Shown here one piece after another: positions 1 to 11,882 of a stretch of 64,000 nt of DNA. The stretch comes from Larimichthys crocea (Eukaryota > Chordata > Actinopteri > Sciaenidae): assembly GCF_000972845.2 (NCBI RefSeq), contig NC_040016.1, positions 24,546,304-24,610,303 on the forward strand. Reading direction: 5' to 3'. Numbering within the stretch: the stretch's first letter is position 1; every line of letters starts with the position of its first letter. The notes under the pieces are model-generated. The model ran no database searches and had not been told where the DNA came from. It worked only from the letters and a program-made list of their open reading frames with translations. Position numbers and translations under genes: made by a program.

Positions 1-2583
1 CGATTTCCATTTTCACTGAAGCGACTCATGAAATGGATGATGATTCAAAACAGGTTTTTTCATAGTCGCGTGTTAATCATCAGTCTACTTCCTTGTTGTT
101 ATCCCATCCAGAATCCACACTCACCTTCTTCTTCTCTGTACATGAGACCGGCTTATTCTCCAATCTGCCACCGCTCTTAAGTGGTATGAACACATTCAAA
201 TGTTGTGAACTGAGAAAAACACAAATTAAATATATGAGGTTAATATAACCACTCAACCAGGCAAGGGCACGAAGATCTCAGCAGAAATCCTATGGACTGA
301 TGTTCTTCTGTGTGGCTACACAGGAGAAGTTGTCGTCTTGGTCACAGTCGTGTTGAGAGTAATGTATGAAAGACGTCCTCTTCTGTGACTGTGGTCTCAG
401 CAGAAGTTTGTTTCCATCACTGTCCTGCCAATGACTTCAAGTCTGGAACACCATGAGCTTCACACTGCAGCAGGCTGAGGTTCTTGTTAAATCAATTGAT
501 GTGACAATGGTGGAGCTGCACCTGAATCAAATATAAACAACAGATGATGAAGCAGAATTCCATCATTCCAAATGTAACATTGAGATGTTTCCTCTGCTTG
601 TATATCTGGTTTACAGTGTGAAGAGAAAACGCCTCAGTTCCATATTCCAGCACTGTTTGACCGGACATGTATTTCAAAAACTTTTACACTTCTTCTAATC
701 TGACTCACATTCTGACATTTTTGAAAACACAAGAATGTCTAATGTCAGTGAGTGTAGACTGAATATTAGTAACACTAAACATTTAACGCAGAGGTTTTTA
801 TTCATAAACTTCTTAATAGTTGGAACATTTATGTTGGAGTATAAACATCTCCACCTTCAAGCCAATTACAGACGTTTAATTGCACTGTGAATGCAGGGTG
901 ACGCATCAATCAGGACTCACCATTGCCGTTTTGGTTCACTTTTAATGTTTTAAAGCGCGCAGGATGCACGCGACCCGACATGTCCATGTAAACATTGATA
1001 AATCCATAAAGAGCGTGTTTCCATGTTGCCTCTAAACGTCCACACACACATGTTGGACCTCGTTTGAAAGCTTACAAGTTCGTTTTTTCAACGGAACCAA
1101 GAATCTACATGAAGGATTTACGACACTACACCTGTAGCGTCTTACTTTGCGGCAGTAAACAGGTGAGCATCTTCGTGTGTCTCCTGTGTGTGCGCACTTC
1201 AAATGGATTTCTAGGTGGGAAACAGACTTTTCTACACGAACATGGGCTCGTTTCAAACACTAAAGTCCACCGGGTCAGTCCAGTTCGGACAAATTCGAGC
1301 GGAAGTCACAAATAACGGGAATAAAAGTCGATGTGGTCTCTCGGTCATTTTTCGCGCCGCTCTCAAACTTCGAAACAACGTCATTTAGATGAATTAGAAA
1401 ATATTCACGTCACATTTGACCAACCGTGTTCAGCACCTGTGAAATCGGTAAACTCCGAGGAACCAAACGAACCAATCCGCATCTTTCTACGACCTAAAGG
1501 GACGAACCGACCAGACTTTTAACTCCGTCAGCCAATCGAGGAGCACCCTGCACGCAACTGCTTGACTTTGATTGACAGCTGCTTTCATCCAATGAGAAGT
1601 CAGCCCCGTGAAAACCCACGGTCTGGAGCCAATTAAATCACCTGTCTGACCATATATGGAAGTGAACTTTATCTGACTTCCTTGTGTAGTGGGACACTCA
1701 CACAACAATAAAAAGTTATTTTCTATGTTTATGAGACATGATTCAATGATAATAAATCTGTAAATCTGTATTTAAATATTAAAATCATCAGTTTCAGTCA
1801 GATCTGACACTTGTGCACATTTCTTCAGGATCATAAAGGGATTTATTATCATCATTTGGTAACTTTGGAGAAGTTTTACAGAGCTCTGTGGACACCTGCT
1901 GGAGATAATCTGTACTGCACTTTCAAAATATCTCAGAGGCACTTCTGTCTGTCAACCTCAAATTTGGTCCAGACTTTCTAGACAAGCTGAGGGAGAGATC
2001 CTGAGAGTTTCAGCCTGACGCCTGTTTTATGACGGATTCACTGAGTTTGAAACATGACGTGAAATGAAAAGAAAAGTAGAAAACTTGGATTTATTTGTAT
2101 TTAATCATTCACCAATTGAACTCTTTCAGAGCCTTAATTAAGATCAACACACCTGATGAAACCTCAGAGTGTTTGCTTCACACTGATGCAGTGGACATGT
2201 GTCAGCTCCTCATGTTTCTGCTATTATACAGTTTTGTAGTTGAGACACGTTTGACAGTATTAAGGGCTGAAATGCACTTTCAAAATGAACCACAAGAGGT
2301 TAGACACGATCTAAAAGGAAAAAAAAAACATGTCAGAGTTCTTGTCAATATCAGCTTGACAGACGTGTAAAACTGTAGAATAATCTGAGAGTGCACATTC
2401 AGATTTCATCGACCTACAGACTGATGACATTTCATCGAGCAGAGTGACATAATGGGCAATGTGTCACTAATATCAGGCATGTTTGATACAGAGGGAATCA
2501 GTCCAGATGAGGACGCTGACTAAAGTCCATGTGGGACTCTTGAAGCAGTCACATCAGTAAATGAGTTTAATGAAAGCACTCAC
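1..2583. other. no gene recognised
   Basis: Short ORFs only. A minus-strand GAAGAAGAAG|GTGAGT near 124-130 could be an exon end, but no protein family is recognisable. The 1,030-1,700 stretch is moderately CpG-rich and looks unlike its AT-rich surroundings. Confidence 0.4.
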
Positions 2584-3437
2584 CCACAACAAGCTTAACA
2601 TGAACAGTTTTACGTGAAGGATCACAGGAAATTCACAGGTGTAGTCTCCGCTGTCATCCATCCTTGCTTTGTGATCTTTATGGAGGCGTTTGCCGTGTTT
2701 CAGTTTTCTTAAAATGTGAGACGCGACTCTGAACTGTGGATCTGAGCGTCAGGGCGTTAGTTCTACATCACATTATTATAAAGGAAGAACTCCTTCTTTT
2801 TTGACCATCTTCTTCCAGTCAAACAGCACAGTCTCCATGTTGACACCGTCGATAGAACAGGGTAAAATCACATCATCATCTTGTTTCACGACCACTGTCC
2901 CTGAAAGATGAAAACATGTATTAATCAGTATGTGAACATGCAGAGTCATTCAGTGCAGACAGACACATGGAAGTTTGTTGTTTGAACACGTCAACTTATG
3001 ATAGAACAGCTGACTTTTCTTGTTGTTGGACTTTGTCTAGCACACTGTCCTCTGAACTGTCCTACAGATTGAATGTTTGCAATAATTAATAACACTGAAG
3101 TCTTTTTCTCCAAGTGATGATGAACACTCAACACTGACTCAGTCGTCCGTCAGACTCTCTGTCTGCACACTCACACACACGAAGAAGAAGAAGAGGAAAC
3201 GAGAGAGTGACGAGGAAAATGCAGAAATAACAGTGATCTTAATTCACTTCACTTCTTCATCTTTTCTGTGGAACACAGATATAACGTGTGAACATGATGC
3301 ATCTACTTTGGTGTTTGTTGGAGGGCATGTGAGGAGGTGTTAGTAATCAGTACCATTGATATACATGTAGGTAAGCTTTAGAGAGCTCTGTGACACCTGC
3401 TGGAGTCATCTGTACTGCACTTTGTAAAACATCTGAA
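1867..3437 (+). repeat. pair of related direct copies, ~70 bp each (1,867-1,940 and 3,366-3,437)
   Basis: Both read ...GAGCTCTGTG(G)ACACCTGCTGGAG...ATCTGTACTGCACTTT. They flank the Ig pseudo-exon, so they may mark a local duplication or a shared short interspersed repeat. Confidence 0.65.
2584..2900 (-). pseudogene. immunoglobulin V-type exon, degenerate (butyrophilin/B7-like)
   Basis: Bounded by an acceptor (TTTCATCTTTCAG) and a donor (TGTGG|GTGAGT). One frame reads TVVVKQDDDVILPCSIDGVN (strand B with its cysteine), LFDWKKM (the core tryptophan), then stops; later DPQFRVASHILRKLKHGK and MDDSGDYTCEFP give the DSGxYxC end of a V domain. The middle C'-D segment is missing and stop codons interrupt, so this is a dead or mis-assembled exon. 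Fish carry many butyrophilin/VISTA-like Ig genes of this pattern. No partner exons were recognised nearby. Confidence 0.75.
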
Positions 3438-4600
3438 CATCTGTTGGTTTGACACTCTATTATCCTCATTTATGGAAAACGCTTTTGCTCTTCATCTAGC
3501 ACTGTCATACCAAGGACCCTAAGATGTTTCCTTAAGGTTTTGGCTTTATTTCATGAGGAACAAACTACAAACTGCAAAGAGTCAAAGACAGAGCTACACG
3601 TCATGAAAAGTACTTTACTTTCATTTGATGACTGGATCCTGTTTATCAGTGATGAGGCACAGTTGGTGTACGCATCACGTAAGGTGTCATTAAAACAGCG
3701 TCTGCAATGATGGTGACACACCACAACACACACACACACACCACACAACACACACACACACACACACACACATCTCATCTTGAAGTATGAGCTACACTGG
3801 GCACTTTTCACTTCAGTATATTTTCTAAGTCACTTCTCTAAACATGGTCTGTTCTTACCAAGGTGTGCTGATGACTCACTCATCGATCCGACATTTGTCA
3901 TTACAGACGCCTACATGCTTAATAAGGGCGGGTGTTGAGCCGTGTGCAGAAAATGGAGAGATGCCGCCTTAAAAAAAAGCTGCAAGAGGAAGAAGAGTGC
4001 TGCACAAATCTAAAAGCAGCTCTCGACTGGGTGAAGAAAGGCAGCATGTAAACCAAGTTTCATACCTGACACAATCATCTTAATTCAAAACGTCATGACT
4101 GAATCTGATTCTATGATAGTGATGAAGTTTTTTTACATCTCTCAAATATAAACTTATGTAAGTTTCTCTGACCTCAGAGAAGAGCAGAGCCACATGGTCT
4201 GATGGACGATAAGAGCTGACATACAAACGGATGCTGTGACGTTTCCTGTGGTTTCATTTCTGCAGAACTGTGGCTGTTAAAGCTGCCTGATAGTTTCTGT
4301 AGTCAGAGTCTTTCTCAACACTGACATGTTATCAGCTCATTAAGTTGTTAATGAGAACACGTTCTGATGACCTGTTATCAGCATTTATGAGCACCTGACA
4401 AACATGAACTCAGGTGATGACTTCTTAGGAAGGCAAAGCTCACACAGGGTCAGACATCAGAGAAACAGTTCATCTGATCTGAGTCCACTATATCTGTTGA
4501 TCAGAGCATCAGAGGTCACGCTCATCAAGAGTTTCTCGGAAACAGAGGAGCGTCTGCAGGATGGACACCGTGCACGCGCACGCACACATCTGCACAGCGA
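2901..4600. other. no gene recognised
   Basis: Non-coding sequence with a (CA)n tract at about 3,723-3,772. Short ORFs are not supported. Confidence 0.5.
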
Positions 4601-4629
4601 TGACGTCACATCATCATGTCGCATATAAA
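4601..4629 (+). promoter_or_regulatory. CRE plus TATA core-promoter-like site
   Basis: A perfect palindromic CRE (TGACGTCA, 4,601-4,608) lies 15 bp upstream of CATATAAAG (TATAAA at 4,624-4,629), the spacing seen in cAMP-responsive vertebrate promoters. No gene downstream was recognised, so it may be an orphan or chance match. Confidence 0.35.
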
Positions 4630-5194
4630 GCAGCTCGAGGTGTGGCAGCTCCTGACTGAATCGATCATCGGGCTGTAATCGATCAGAAGGATGCTGTAAT
4701 CGATGAATCAGTATGATGTTGCTAATTATTAGTGCATCACACTGTGCTGATGATCTTAATGTGACAGCTGCAGGTGTTATCTACCTGTCCAACCTGTTTC
4801 CAGAGCCCTGCACACATTTGAAATCATCAAAGTACGTTGAGTTCAGAGAGATGATGAGTTTACTGCCGGCTGGATCAGCGGACGTTGTTCCAGAGCACTC
4901 CGGAGACAGAGACCAGAGAGGAGAAGCTCCATGTGTGAACAAGTCCTCTGAGGATGAACCATCAGCACACTTCTTAGAGGGAGGAGAACACAGCGGACAC
5001 ACTCCCGACCACACAACCGCTCTGTCACACCATGTTTCCATTCACACATTTATACAAGGTGCAAGCACAGCATCACTTCCGGTGCTGAGCCTCAAAGAAA
5101 GGCACTCCGCCACACTAACTGTGACCAGCAACCGCAGAAAAACAACACACGTACCATCTTCACATTGACATGAATAATAACAAAACATCACACA

Positions 5195-5282
5195 CAATAT
5201 ATAAAATAGATATATATATACTAGTACAATATATACTATATATATATATATATAGTATCTATATATATATATATATATATCT

Positions 5283-5313
<31 letters not shown>

Positions 5314-5332
5314 CTATATACATTTTAATATG

Positions 5333-5363
<31 letters not shown>

Positions 5364-5385
5364 TATATATATATATATCTATATG
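5195..5385. repeat. compound (TA)n-(TG)n-(AT)n microsatellite
   Basis: Alternating TA runs flank a GTGTGT tract (about 5,285-5,313); the TA runs on both sides could fold into long hairpins. Confidence 0.95.
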
Positions 5386-5459
5386 TTAACCTCTCTTAAA
5401 AAAGCAATTTAATAAAACATTTGAATTATTATCTTAAAGCTAAATAACAACAACATGAA

Positions 5460-6094
5460 CTCAGCTTAGTGTCACTGCCCTGCTGGAAGGTGAAGCTCCG
5501 TCCCAGTCTTAAATCTCTGGCAGACTTGGATCAAGAATTTCCCCGTACGGAGCGACATCCATCATCCTGCAGATGAAGGTGAAGGTGACGCCGCCATGCT
5601 TCACTGTGGGGATGTGTTCTCTGTTCTCTGTTCTCTGTTCTCGGGGTGATGAGCTGTTCAGCTTTTCCTTGGTGGTTGAATAACTCAACTTGAGTCTCAT
5701 CTGAACAGAGTACTTTCTTCCTTCTGGCAAACACCAGACTTGTTATTTTTCTTCTTTAAGCAGTGCCTTTTTTCTGGCCACTCTGCAAAGTCCAGCTCTG
5801 TGAAAGGCTGGCCCTCATGAAAGGCTTTACTTGTGCTCTGTGGGATGTGCAAAGCTTTGGATATTTTCCTAATCTGTACTTCTCCTAAACTTGGTCCCTG
5901 ACCTGTTTGGAGAGCTCTTCGGTCTTCACGGCGCCACTTGTTGTTGCTCCTCGTTTAGTGGACTGTATTTGACTGTTTATGAGGCTTCTGAATGCACCTG
6001 GTTGCTCCAGTTTGTCCGTTACATGAAATCCAAATGAAAATCAATTTTAAATCCAGATTATGCCAAAGAGGGTCAATACTTTTGCAAGCCACTG
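5460..6094 (-). mobile_element. Tc1/mariner-like transposon remnant
   Basis: Read on the minus strand from the 5' end (CAGTGGCTTGCAAAAGTATT, a common Tc1-like terminus, near 6,094): a helix-turn-helix-region remnant (KTEELSKQVRDQV), then a transposase block with VLCSDETQVELFNHQ, which carries a catalytic aspartate of the DDE family (usual form WSDE), and 3' of it TVKHGG and SLPEI. Frames shift and stops intervene; the distal part is missing. Non-functional. Confidence 0.8.
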
Positions 6095-6239
6095 TTTTAA
6101 CAGCATCTCTTATGTAACCAGCACAGATCAACTTTAACGCATCAGCCCTCACGACACAGGTGATGTGATTTCATGTCAGCATCCTTCTGATACTTTTCTT
6201 CATAATTTAGGGAGCCGTCAGGTCTGGACATGGTTAGCT

Positions 6240-8655
6240 TTGGCTTGGTTTATTACTGCAGGTGTTGATAGTTGCATCCTGATGAACCGACCTTTTACCA
6301 CAGGATCAAACCTAAGTGTTGCAACACACTGTTAGCCCGGCTCGTATTTCTGAAATATATCAAACGTGGGTGTGACTTGTCGTGTCTGAGCCTGTTAGAG
6401 AGAAAGAAATACTAATTATATAATAACCAGTATAACAAGTGTGGATTCACTCGGCTGCAACACTTTCCCATTAAACACTTTCTTTACAGTTGAAATAACA
6501 CTAACTGTAAGTACAACTATGATCCAGAGAGGATTGGCAGTTTGTGCAGAGCTGGCAAACATGTGTGCTGATTGCTGATTATCGGCTGGAGGGAGCAGAG
6601 CCAAAGAGTGAGGAAGGGAAACCACACCTAAACACACAGACAGTGTGACGGGAATTTTAAAGAAAAACCCTTAAATAAGGAGGAGCGGATTCAAAGCATC
6701 AAAGTTTAAGTTGAATTTATTGTTCTTGTACAAGAGGAGCGTTTCACAGTGCAACACACTAAAGGGGTTACAGAGAAAAAGGCTCCCTGTGGATATATAG
6801 CATCTAAACAGTTTTCTTCAACATATCCCCTAATGAGTAGCCAGTATGTCCCCAATCTAGATGTCACCTCTCTGACCTGTCCCTGACTCATTCTGTTCTG
6901 GAATTCCTCTATTTACACATTAACCTGAACGTTACCTTACCCTGCCAGTCTCAGGAAAACATCAATAAAGGGAAGTGCCCTCAAGACATGTAATAAATAG
7001 GAACAAACATTGTATGAGTTACAACATCTAAATAGCTGTGTAATCCTGATTTTTATGACAGATAGAGCCAAGAAAATTCTAAATAAAACCAATTCGAAAA
7101 CAGACTCTAGTTTCTGGCCTCACTTCCGGTTATTGGTGTTATTATCTACATATCTCTACACTATCCTTAGACTTGTTCTGTTTGTGCACAAACAGGTCTC
7201 TCAACTTTAGTGACCACAATCTGATAGTTTTATCAGTTTCTGTTAGTCACACAAACTACTCTAGCAAAAGCAATGCAACAATGCAATGCATGACAGCCCG
7301 GAGTTGAGACCAGGAAGCAGAGCTGCAGTCTTACTCGCTTCTCGGCGCCTCCATTAGAGCAGCTGCCCACCCAGTCCTTTAGTATAGAGACTGTGTCTGT
7401 CCCCCGTCCACCTACATTATTTAAAGATAAAACAAACAGAAGAGGAGTTCATCATAAAAACTTAATACAAATTAAATCAACATCTCCAACAGTCCAAAAT
7501 AAGAGAATTAAATGTGGACTATTGAATATCAGGTCTTTGTCATCTAAAGCTGTCTTAGTCAATGAATTAATATCTGACTATGATATTGATTTGTTTTGCC
7601 TCACTGAAACCTGGCTGCAGGAGGATGAATATGTTAGCTTAAATGAATCCACTCCTCCGAGTCATTATAATACTCATGTTCCTCGAAGTACTGGTCGAGG
7701 TGGTGGAGTTGGAGCCATATTTGACTCAAGTCTATTAATAAATCCTAAACCTAAACTAAATTATAATTCATTTGAAAGTCTTGTTCTTAGCCTCACTCAC
7801 CCAACCTGGAAAACTTTGCAGCCAATTTTATTTGTTACAGTATATCGAGCTCCAGGTCCTTATTCTGAATTTTTATCTGAATTTGCAGAATTTGCATCAG
7901 GCTTGATCCTTAAAACAGATAAAGTAATTATTGTAGGTGATTTTAACATTCATGTGGACAACCACAATGATAGTCTTAGTACTGCGTTTATCTCTCTATT
8001 AGACTCAATTGGCTTTTGTCAAAGTGTAAATAAACCGACTCATTGTCTGAACCACACTCTTGATCTTGTTCTTTCATATGGCATTGAAATTGATAATCTA
8101 ATAGTCTTCCCACAGAATCCTCTTCTGTCTGACCATTTTTTAATAACCTTTGAGTTCATACTACCGGACTATAAGCCTTTGTGTAGAAGCTTCTACAGCA
8201 GATGTTTATCTGATAGTGCTGTAGCCAAATTTAAGGAAGTGATTCCTTCAGCATTGAATTCAATGCCATGTCTCAATGCAGCAGAGGACTTGTCTACTTC
8301 CTTTAGCCACCCACAAATAGACCATCTTGTTGATAGTATTACAGGCTCATTACGGACAACTCTAGACTCTATTGCACCTCTGAAGAAGAAGATAATTAAA
8401 CAAAGGAGGTGAGCACCATGCTATAGACAGCAGACGATGGAAGATAGATGCCCCTGTTGCTCTTGCGCCTGTATCTGTTGTCATTATAAATGCAGATGTG
8501 GGTGAATGCGTCCTGATTAAAAAACTTCGCCTGAAGCGACTCTTTCCCACCAATCAAACCTAAATGTTGCAACACATTACCGTTACCTGGCTCATATTTC
8601 TGAAATACTAATAACAGGGATGCGCATTGATGTGTCGTAGCCTGTTAGGAACATT
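6240..8655 (+). repeat. diverged direct-repeat pair (6,240-6,410 and 8,455-8,655) flanking the LINE ORF
   Basis: Both contain ATCAAACCTAA.TGTTGCAACACA, then GGCTC.TATTTCTGAAATA, then GTGTCGT...AGCCTGTTAG. They lie about 2.25 kb apart, either side of the endonuclease ORF. They could be two copies of one repeat or the flanks of a larger composite insertion. Confidence 0.6.
7393..8412 (+). pseudogene. LINE endonuclease domain ORF (APE-type), no reverse transcriptase
   Basis: 339-codon ORF encoding an exonuclease-endonuclease-phosphatase domain typical of L2/CR1-like non-LTR retrotransposons, which nick target DNA. Visible motifs: [10 protein letters not shown] (catalytic Asn), LFCLTETWL (Glu), VTVYRAPG (Tyr), [11 protein letters not shown] (Asp/Asn), LDLVLSYG and [12 protein letters not shown] (Asp/His). 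Key residues look intact. The ORF ends at TGA within KQRR-stop-APCY, where related elements continue toward the RT domain; beyond about 8,460 the sequence is unrelated. It starts at the first Met; the true element start may be further 5'. Most likely a truncated, dead copy. Confidence 0.85.
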
Positions 8656-8689
8656 TCAATAGCCATAGAAACACTAACTCGGAAATTCA

Positions 8690-8905
8690 CTTGTCACAGC
8701 AGCTCATATACACAAGATGGATACATAGGAATACTCTGGTGCTGGTGTTAAAGAGTCTGACAGCTGTAGCAATGAAGGAGCTGTGGTAGATCTCCTTCTT
8801 ACATTGGTGGGAGTAGCAGTCTGTTGTTGAAGGAGCTGTTTAAGGCCTCCACAGTCAGTGCAGCAGGAGGGAGGAGTTGTTTATGATGGAAGTCAGCTCT
8901 GCTAA
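8690..8905 (-). mobile_element. LINE-like 3' tail fragment
   Basis: Minus strand reads HHKQLLPPAALTVEALNSSF followed by NNRLLLPPM and a stop, a phrase resembling the 3' end of common fish LINE copies. Short and degenerate. Confidence 0.45.
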
Positions 8906-8980
8906 CATCCTCCTCCATCCTACTTATGGAGGAGGAAGAGGGCAATCCAAGACAGAGCTTGTCCTGGAATGCCCTCTTAG

Positions 8981-10098
8981 ACTCATTGCTCAACAGAGCA
9001 TTCCATGGAAGACATCACGACCTGAATTGTTGCTGGGAAATGATGCTGAACTTTTTGTAACAGTTTCACTTCAGATTGTGACAGGGCAGGATCATCAGGA
9101 CATATATACTTTCCACAGAGTTCATGCTCCTGACTTTATGCTCAAACACCCTCTCTGCAAATATATAAATATATATATGTGTGTTCAACTTAAACTCAAC
9201 AAGTCCTCCAAATAGTACGAAGTAGGAAACATGTATCTGCTCTGCTCACTCCATCAAGTTCATCATTCATCTGTTTGCCCACGATCCTGCTCAGCATTGG
9301 TATGATGCAACGTGCCAATAGAAAAACTACAATTAGATTTATAAGTGCAAGAATTCCTGCGTTTGCCAATACTGCTCCCACTGTCCTCCGAATTTCATCC
9401 AGCCAGTCCCATCACCAATTCTCCTAACCAGCATTCTCGTGAAGCTCTTGCCTCAGGCTCCTAATTTTCTCCATTACAACCGAAAATATTCCATTAGGTG
9501 CAACAATGTTTGTCGAACATGTTCCTCCCTCTTCAGCTAAGATCCAGTCCAGTCTGTTTCACCATACCATCCAACTTGTTTCATGCAGTTGTTCACCTAT
9601 CGAGGGCCAGACTACACTCCAGCCTTAATCTTCCTTTGTGCTTTGAACTTGCTCTATCTAATCGGTTATGGGAGTCAGGTGTGTACTGACACTTTTATTA
9701 TTTTATTGTTTACTCACTTACATAAATCCAACACAGCTAATCTTAATCGCAGCCCAACCCGTCCTGGACGCAGAATATTTAGTGAAACATTCTCACCACA
9801 CGTCCGGTCGGCTTTGTTGTTCTTTCATTATCATTAGACTGCAGATGTGGGAACACCTTTACACAGGAAACAGAGTTAGACAACCAGACCACAAATCCGT
9901 CGTACACCCACTTGTAATTTTCTCTGGTAACATTCTTTGGCTCGGCTTCCTGGAAAATTACCAAAACCAGAAAAGAACTTTCACTTTCGATCCTGCATTG
10001 CTCAACAGACTGTTGCATGGAAGTTGTCACAACCTGAATTGTTGCTTGGAAATGATGCTGAAGCTTTTGTAACTGGATTGGGAAATGAAGTTACAGAT
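8981..10098 (+). repeat. direct pair of ~80-bp related copies (8,981-9,060 and 9,994-10,073)
   Basis: Both contain GCTCAACAGA...CATGGAAG...CACGACCTGAATTGTTGC and AAATGATGCTGAA.CTTTTGTAAC (the second copy has ACAACC). In the second the frame reads ELLLGNDAEAFVTGLGNEV. They lie either side of the Env-like fragment and probably belong to one larger decayed retroelement. Confidence 0.6.
9196..9500 (-). pseudogene. retroviral Env transmembrane-like remnant
   Basis: Minus strand 61-codon ORF (9,196-9,381) with a strongly hydrophobic stretch followed by a basic residue and CIIP, preceded, after frame disruption, by a charged helix-like segment up to about 9,500. This resembles the membrane-spanning end of gamma/epsilon-type endogenous retroviral Env. 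No gag, pol or complete env is present; stops and frameshifts interrupt it. A non-functional fossil. Confidence 0.5.
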
Positions 10099-10299
10099 GA
10101 CAGTAAACAGCAGTAACATCGTCCCTTGTTCGATCTGTAGCGAATACATGCAAAACATTCACAGTCCAAATCAACAGTAGGTAACGTTATTCACTAGATG
10201 TCACCTCTCTCTTTTACAGCGTACCGTGCTGCATCATTTGAACACTCATAGCTAGTCGAAGTGGATCAATAATAATAATAGACTTGAAACTTAAAAGCC

Positions 10300-10640
10300 A
10301 TTTAAAAGTTGACACAGAGTCTGCAGCCCTGATTCATTTCACAGTTTAGGAGCCCTGACTGCAAACGCTCTGTCACCTTTGTGGAGATATTTGGACCTTC
10401 AGGAATGAAGCGTCTGAAGAGGGGACATAAAAGGTACTAAAAGTCTGACTAAATAACTCGGTGCAACTTATCCTCTCAGGGCTTTAAAAGTAGAGATCAG
10501 TCAGATCTTAAAATCCAACTCCACAACCGGTAGCCGGTGTAGATGAGCCAGAATAGGTGTGATGTGATCGTGTTTCTTTGTCTGAGTCAAAAACCTGGCA
10601 GCTGAGTTCTGGACTTGGCTGTCTTTAAAAGAACTGCATG
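10300..10640 (-). repeat. interspersed repeat (probable LINE-derived)
   Basis: Contains phrases such as TCTCAGGGCTTTAAAAGTAGA, CTTAAAATCCAACTC, GTGATGTGATCGTGTTTC and GCTGAGTTCTGGACTTGGCT, seen in abundant fish repeats. No ORF. Orientation is uncertain. Confidence 0.55.
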
Positions 10641-10760
10641 TGGTGCTGGTTAGCTACAAAAGCTCAGTCCTTGCTGCAGAGGCCCAGGGTTCGAGTCCGA
10701 CCTGTGTCTCTTTCCTGCATGTCATTCCCCATCTTTCTCTCTCCTGTATGACTGACACTG
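10641..10760 (+). repeat. tRNA-derived SINE-like element
   Basis: Carries a pol III B-box-like GGGTTCGAGTCCGACC at 10,687-10,702 after a diverged A-box region (TGGTTAGCTACAAAAGCTC), followed by CTCTTTCCTGCATGTCATTC, a phrase typical of percomorph SINEs. Not a functional tRNA gene: no cloverleaf. Confidence 0.65.
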
Positions 10761-11484
10761 CGGGCAGATTAATTCATGGTGTGACGATTGGTACGTTAGG
10801 TTGGCTGTTGAGATACTATGAACTGCTGAACGTGCCGAAACAGGCAGAAGATTTTGGATCTCAATACAGATTTTTTTTTATCACATTGCACAATAGATGT
10901 ATCTATAAGTGTGGCGTGGTACAGAAGGATGAAACTGAAAGGCTCCGTGCAGACTAACTGTGCAGTGGCACAACGCCCAGAAGTGAGTGTGGGAAAAGTC
11001 CGAACCGGAACTGTGTTGTGCATGTTGAATGAAGGAAGTGTGTTGGGTGCACATCCTCAAGCCCAGGGGCAGCTAAAGGTCACATGTAAGCTCGATACAA
11101 ACAAACGCATAAAAGAGAAGCTGGTTCGATGGGTTTTCTGCCTGAGCTGCAAAGACAGGGTGCAGCAGGAAACTGAGCTGATGGATCAATGTATAACTGA
11201 ATAAAGCAGAAACAGACCTCACATCACACTGACGCAGAGTGTGCAGTCGAGACCCATTATAACTCCTGTGTAAAATGGATGAGCGTGTGGTGGTTCAGAG
11301 GATGGCAAAATAAACCACAAGAGGATGTTTGAGTAAAAACAAACAGCCCCAAAAAACGTCTTCCTAAAACCTCAAACACGGCGTCACAAGTAATTATGAA
11401 ATAATTTCATCAGCGGACTACAATACAGACCGACTATTACTCAGGGTGACTGTGCATGATGTGCTTGCTTGTGGTAAGTACTTG

Positions 11485-11625
11485 CATCAACATCCATTTC
11501 CTGTAAAAACACTTATCCTTATCAGAGTCACATGGGGCTGGAGCGTATTCCAGCTGGCTGCTGCCAGGGGACAAGTAAGAACACAGAGACAAACACTCAC
11601 CTACTCAGAACTGGGCATTGGGAAG
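11485..11625 (+). repeat. short interspersed repeat
   Basis: Reads CATCCATTTCCTG...ATCAGAGTCACATGGGGCTGGAGCG...CAGCTGGCTG and matches the widespread fish repeat that begins TCCATCCATC. Only a partial copy. Confidence 0.55.
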
Positions 11626-11882
11626 TGTTATGGAATTTTCTATCCTCAGGTAACACGAGGTCACGTGTGACTCCTCGGCAGTATTAGTTGTTTGTGACAC
11701 ATCTCGTCAATCCTCTTAAGGTCATGTGTTTTGTTTTCTGTTTTATTGTGAAACTTACCCTTCCTCTCGTTTCAGACCGCCTCACTTCCTGCCCCCGTGT
11801 TTTTCCCTCCAGTTTGATTGTCTGCCCCGCCCTCATTAGATTCACCTGTATCGTGTTACCACTCCCCTCTCTTGTGTATTTA

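Noticed and set aside
3720..3772. CRISPR-like repetition
   Set aside because: Simple (CA)n microsatellite in a eukaryotic genome; no spacers.
10687..10702. tRNA gene from the GGGTTCGAGTCC box
   Set aside because: No cloverleaf can be drawn around it; sequence context fits a SINE.
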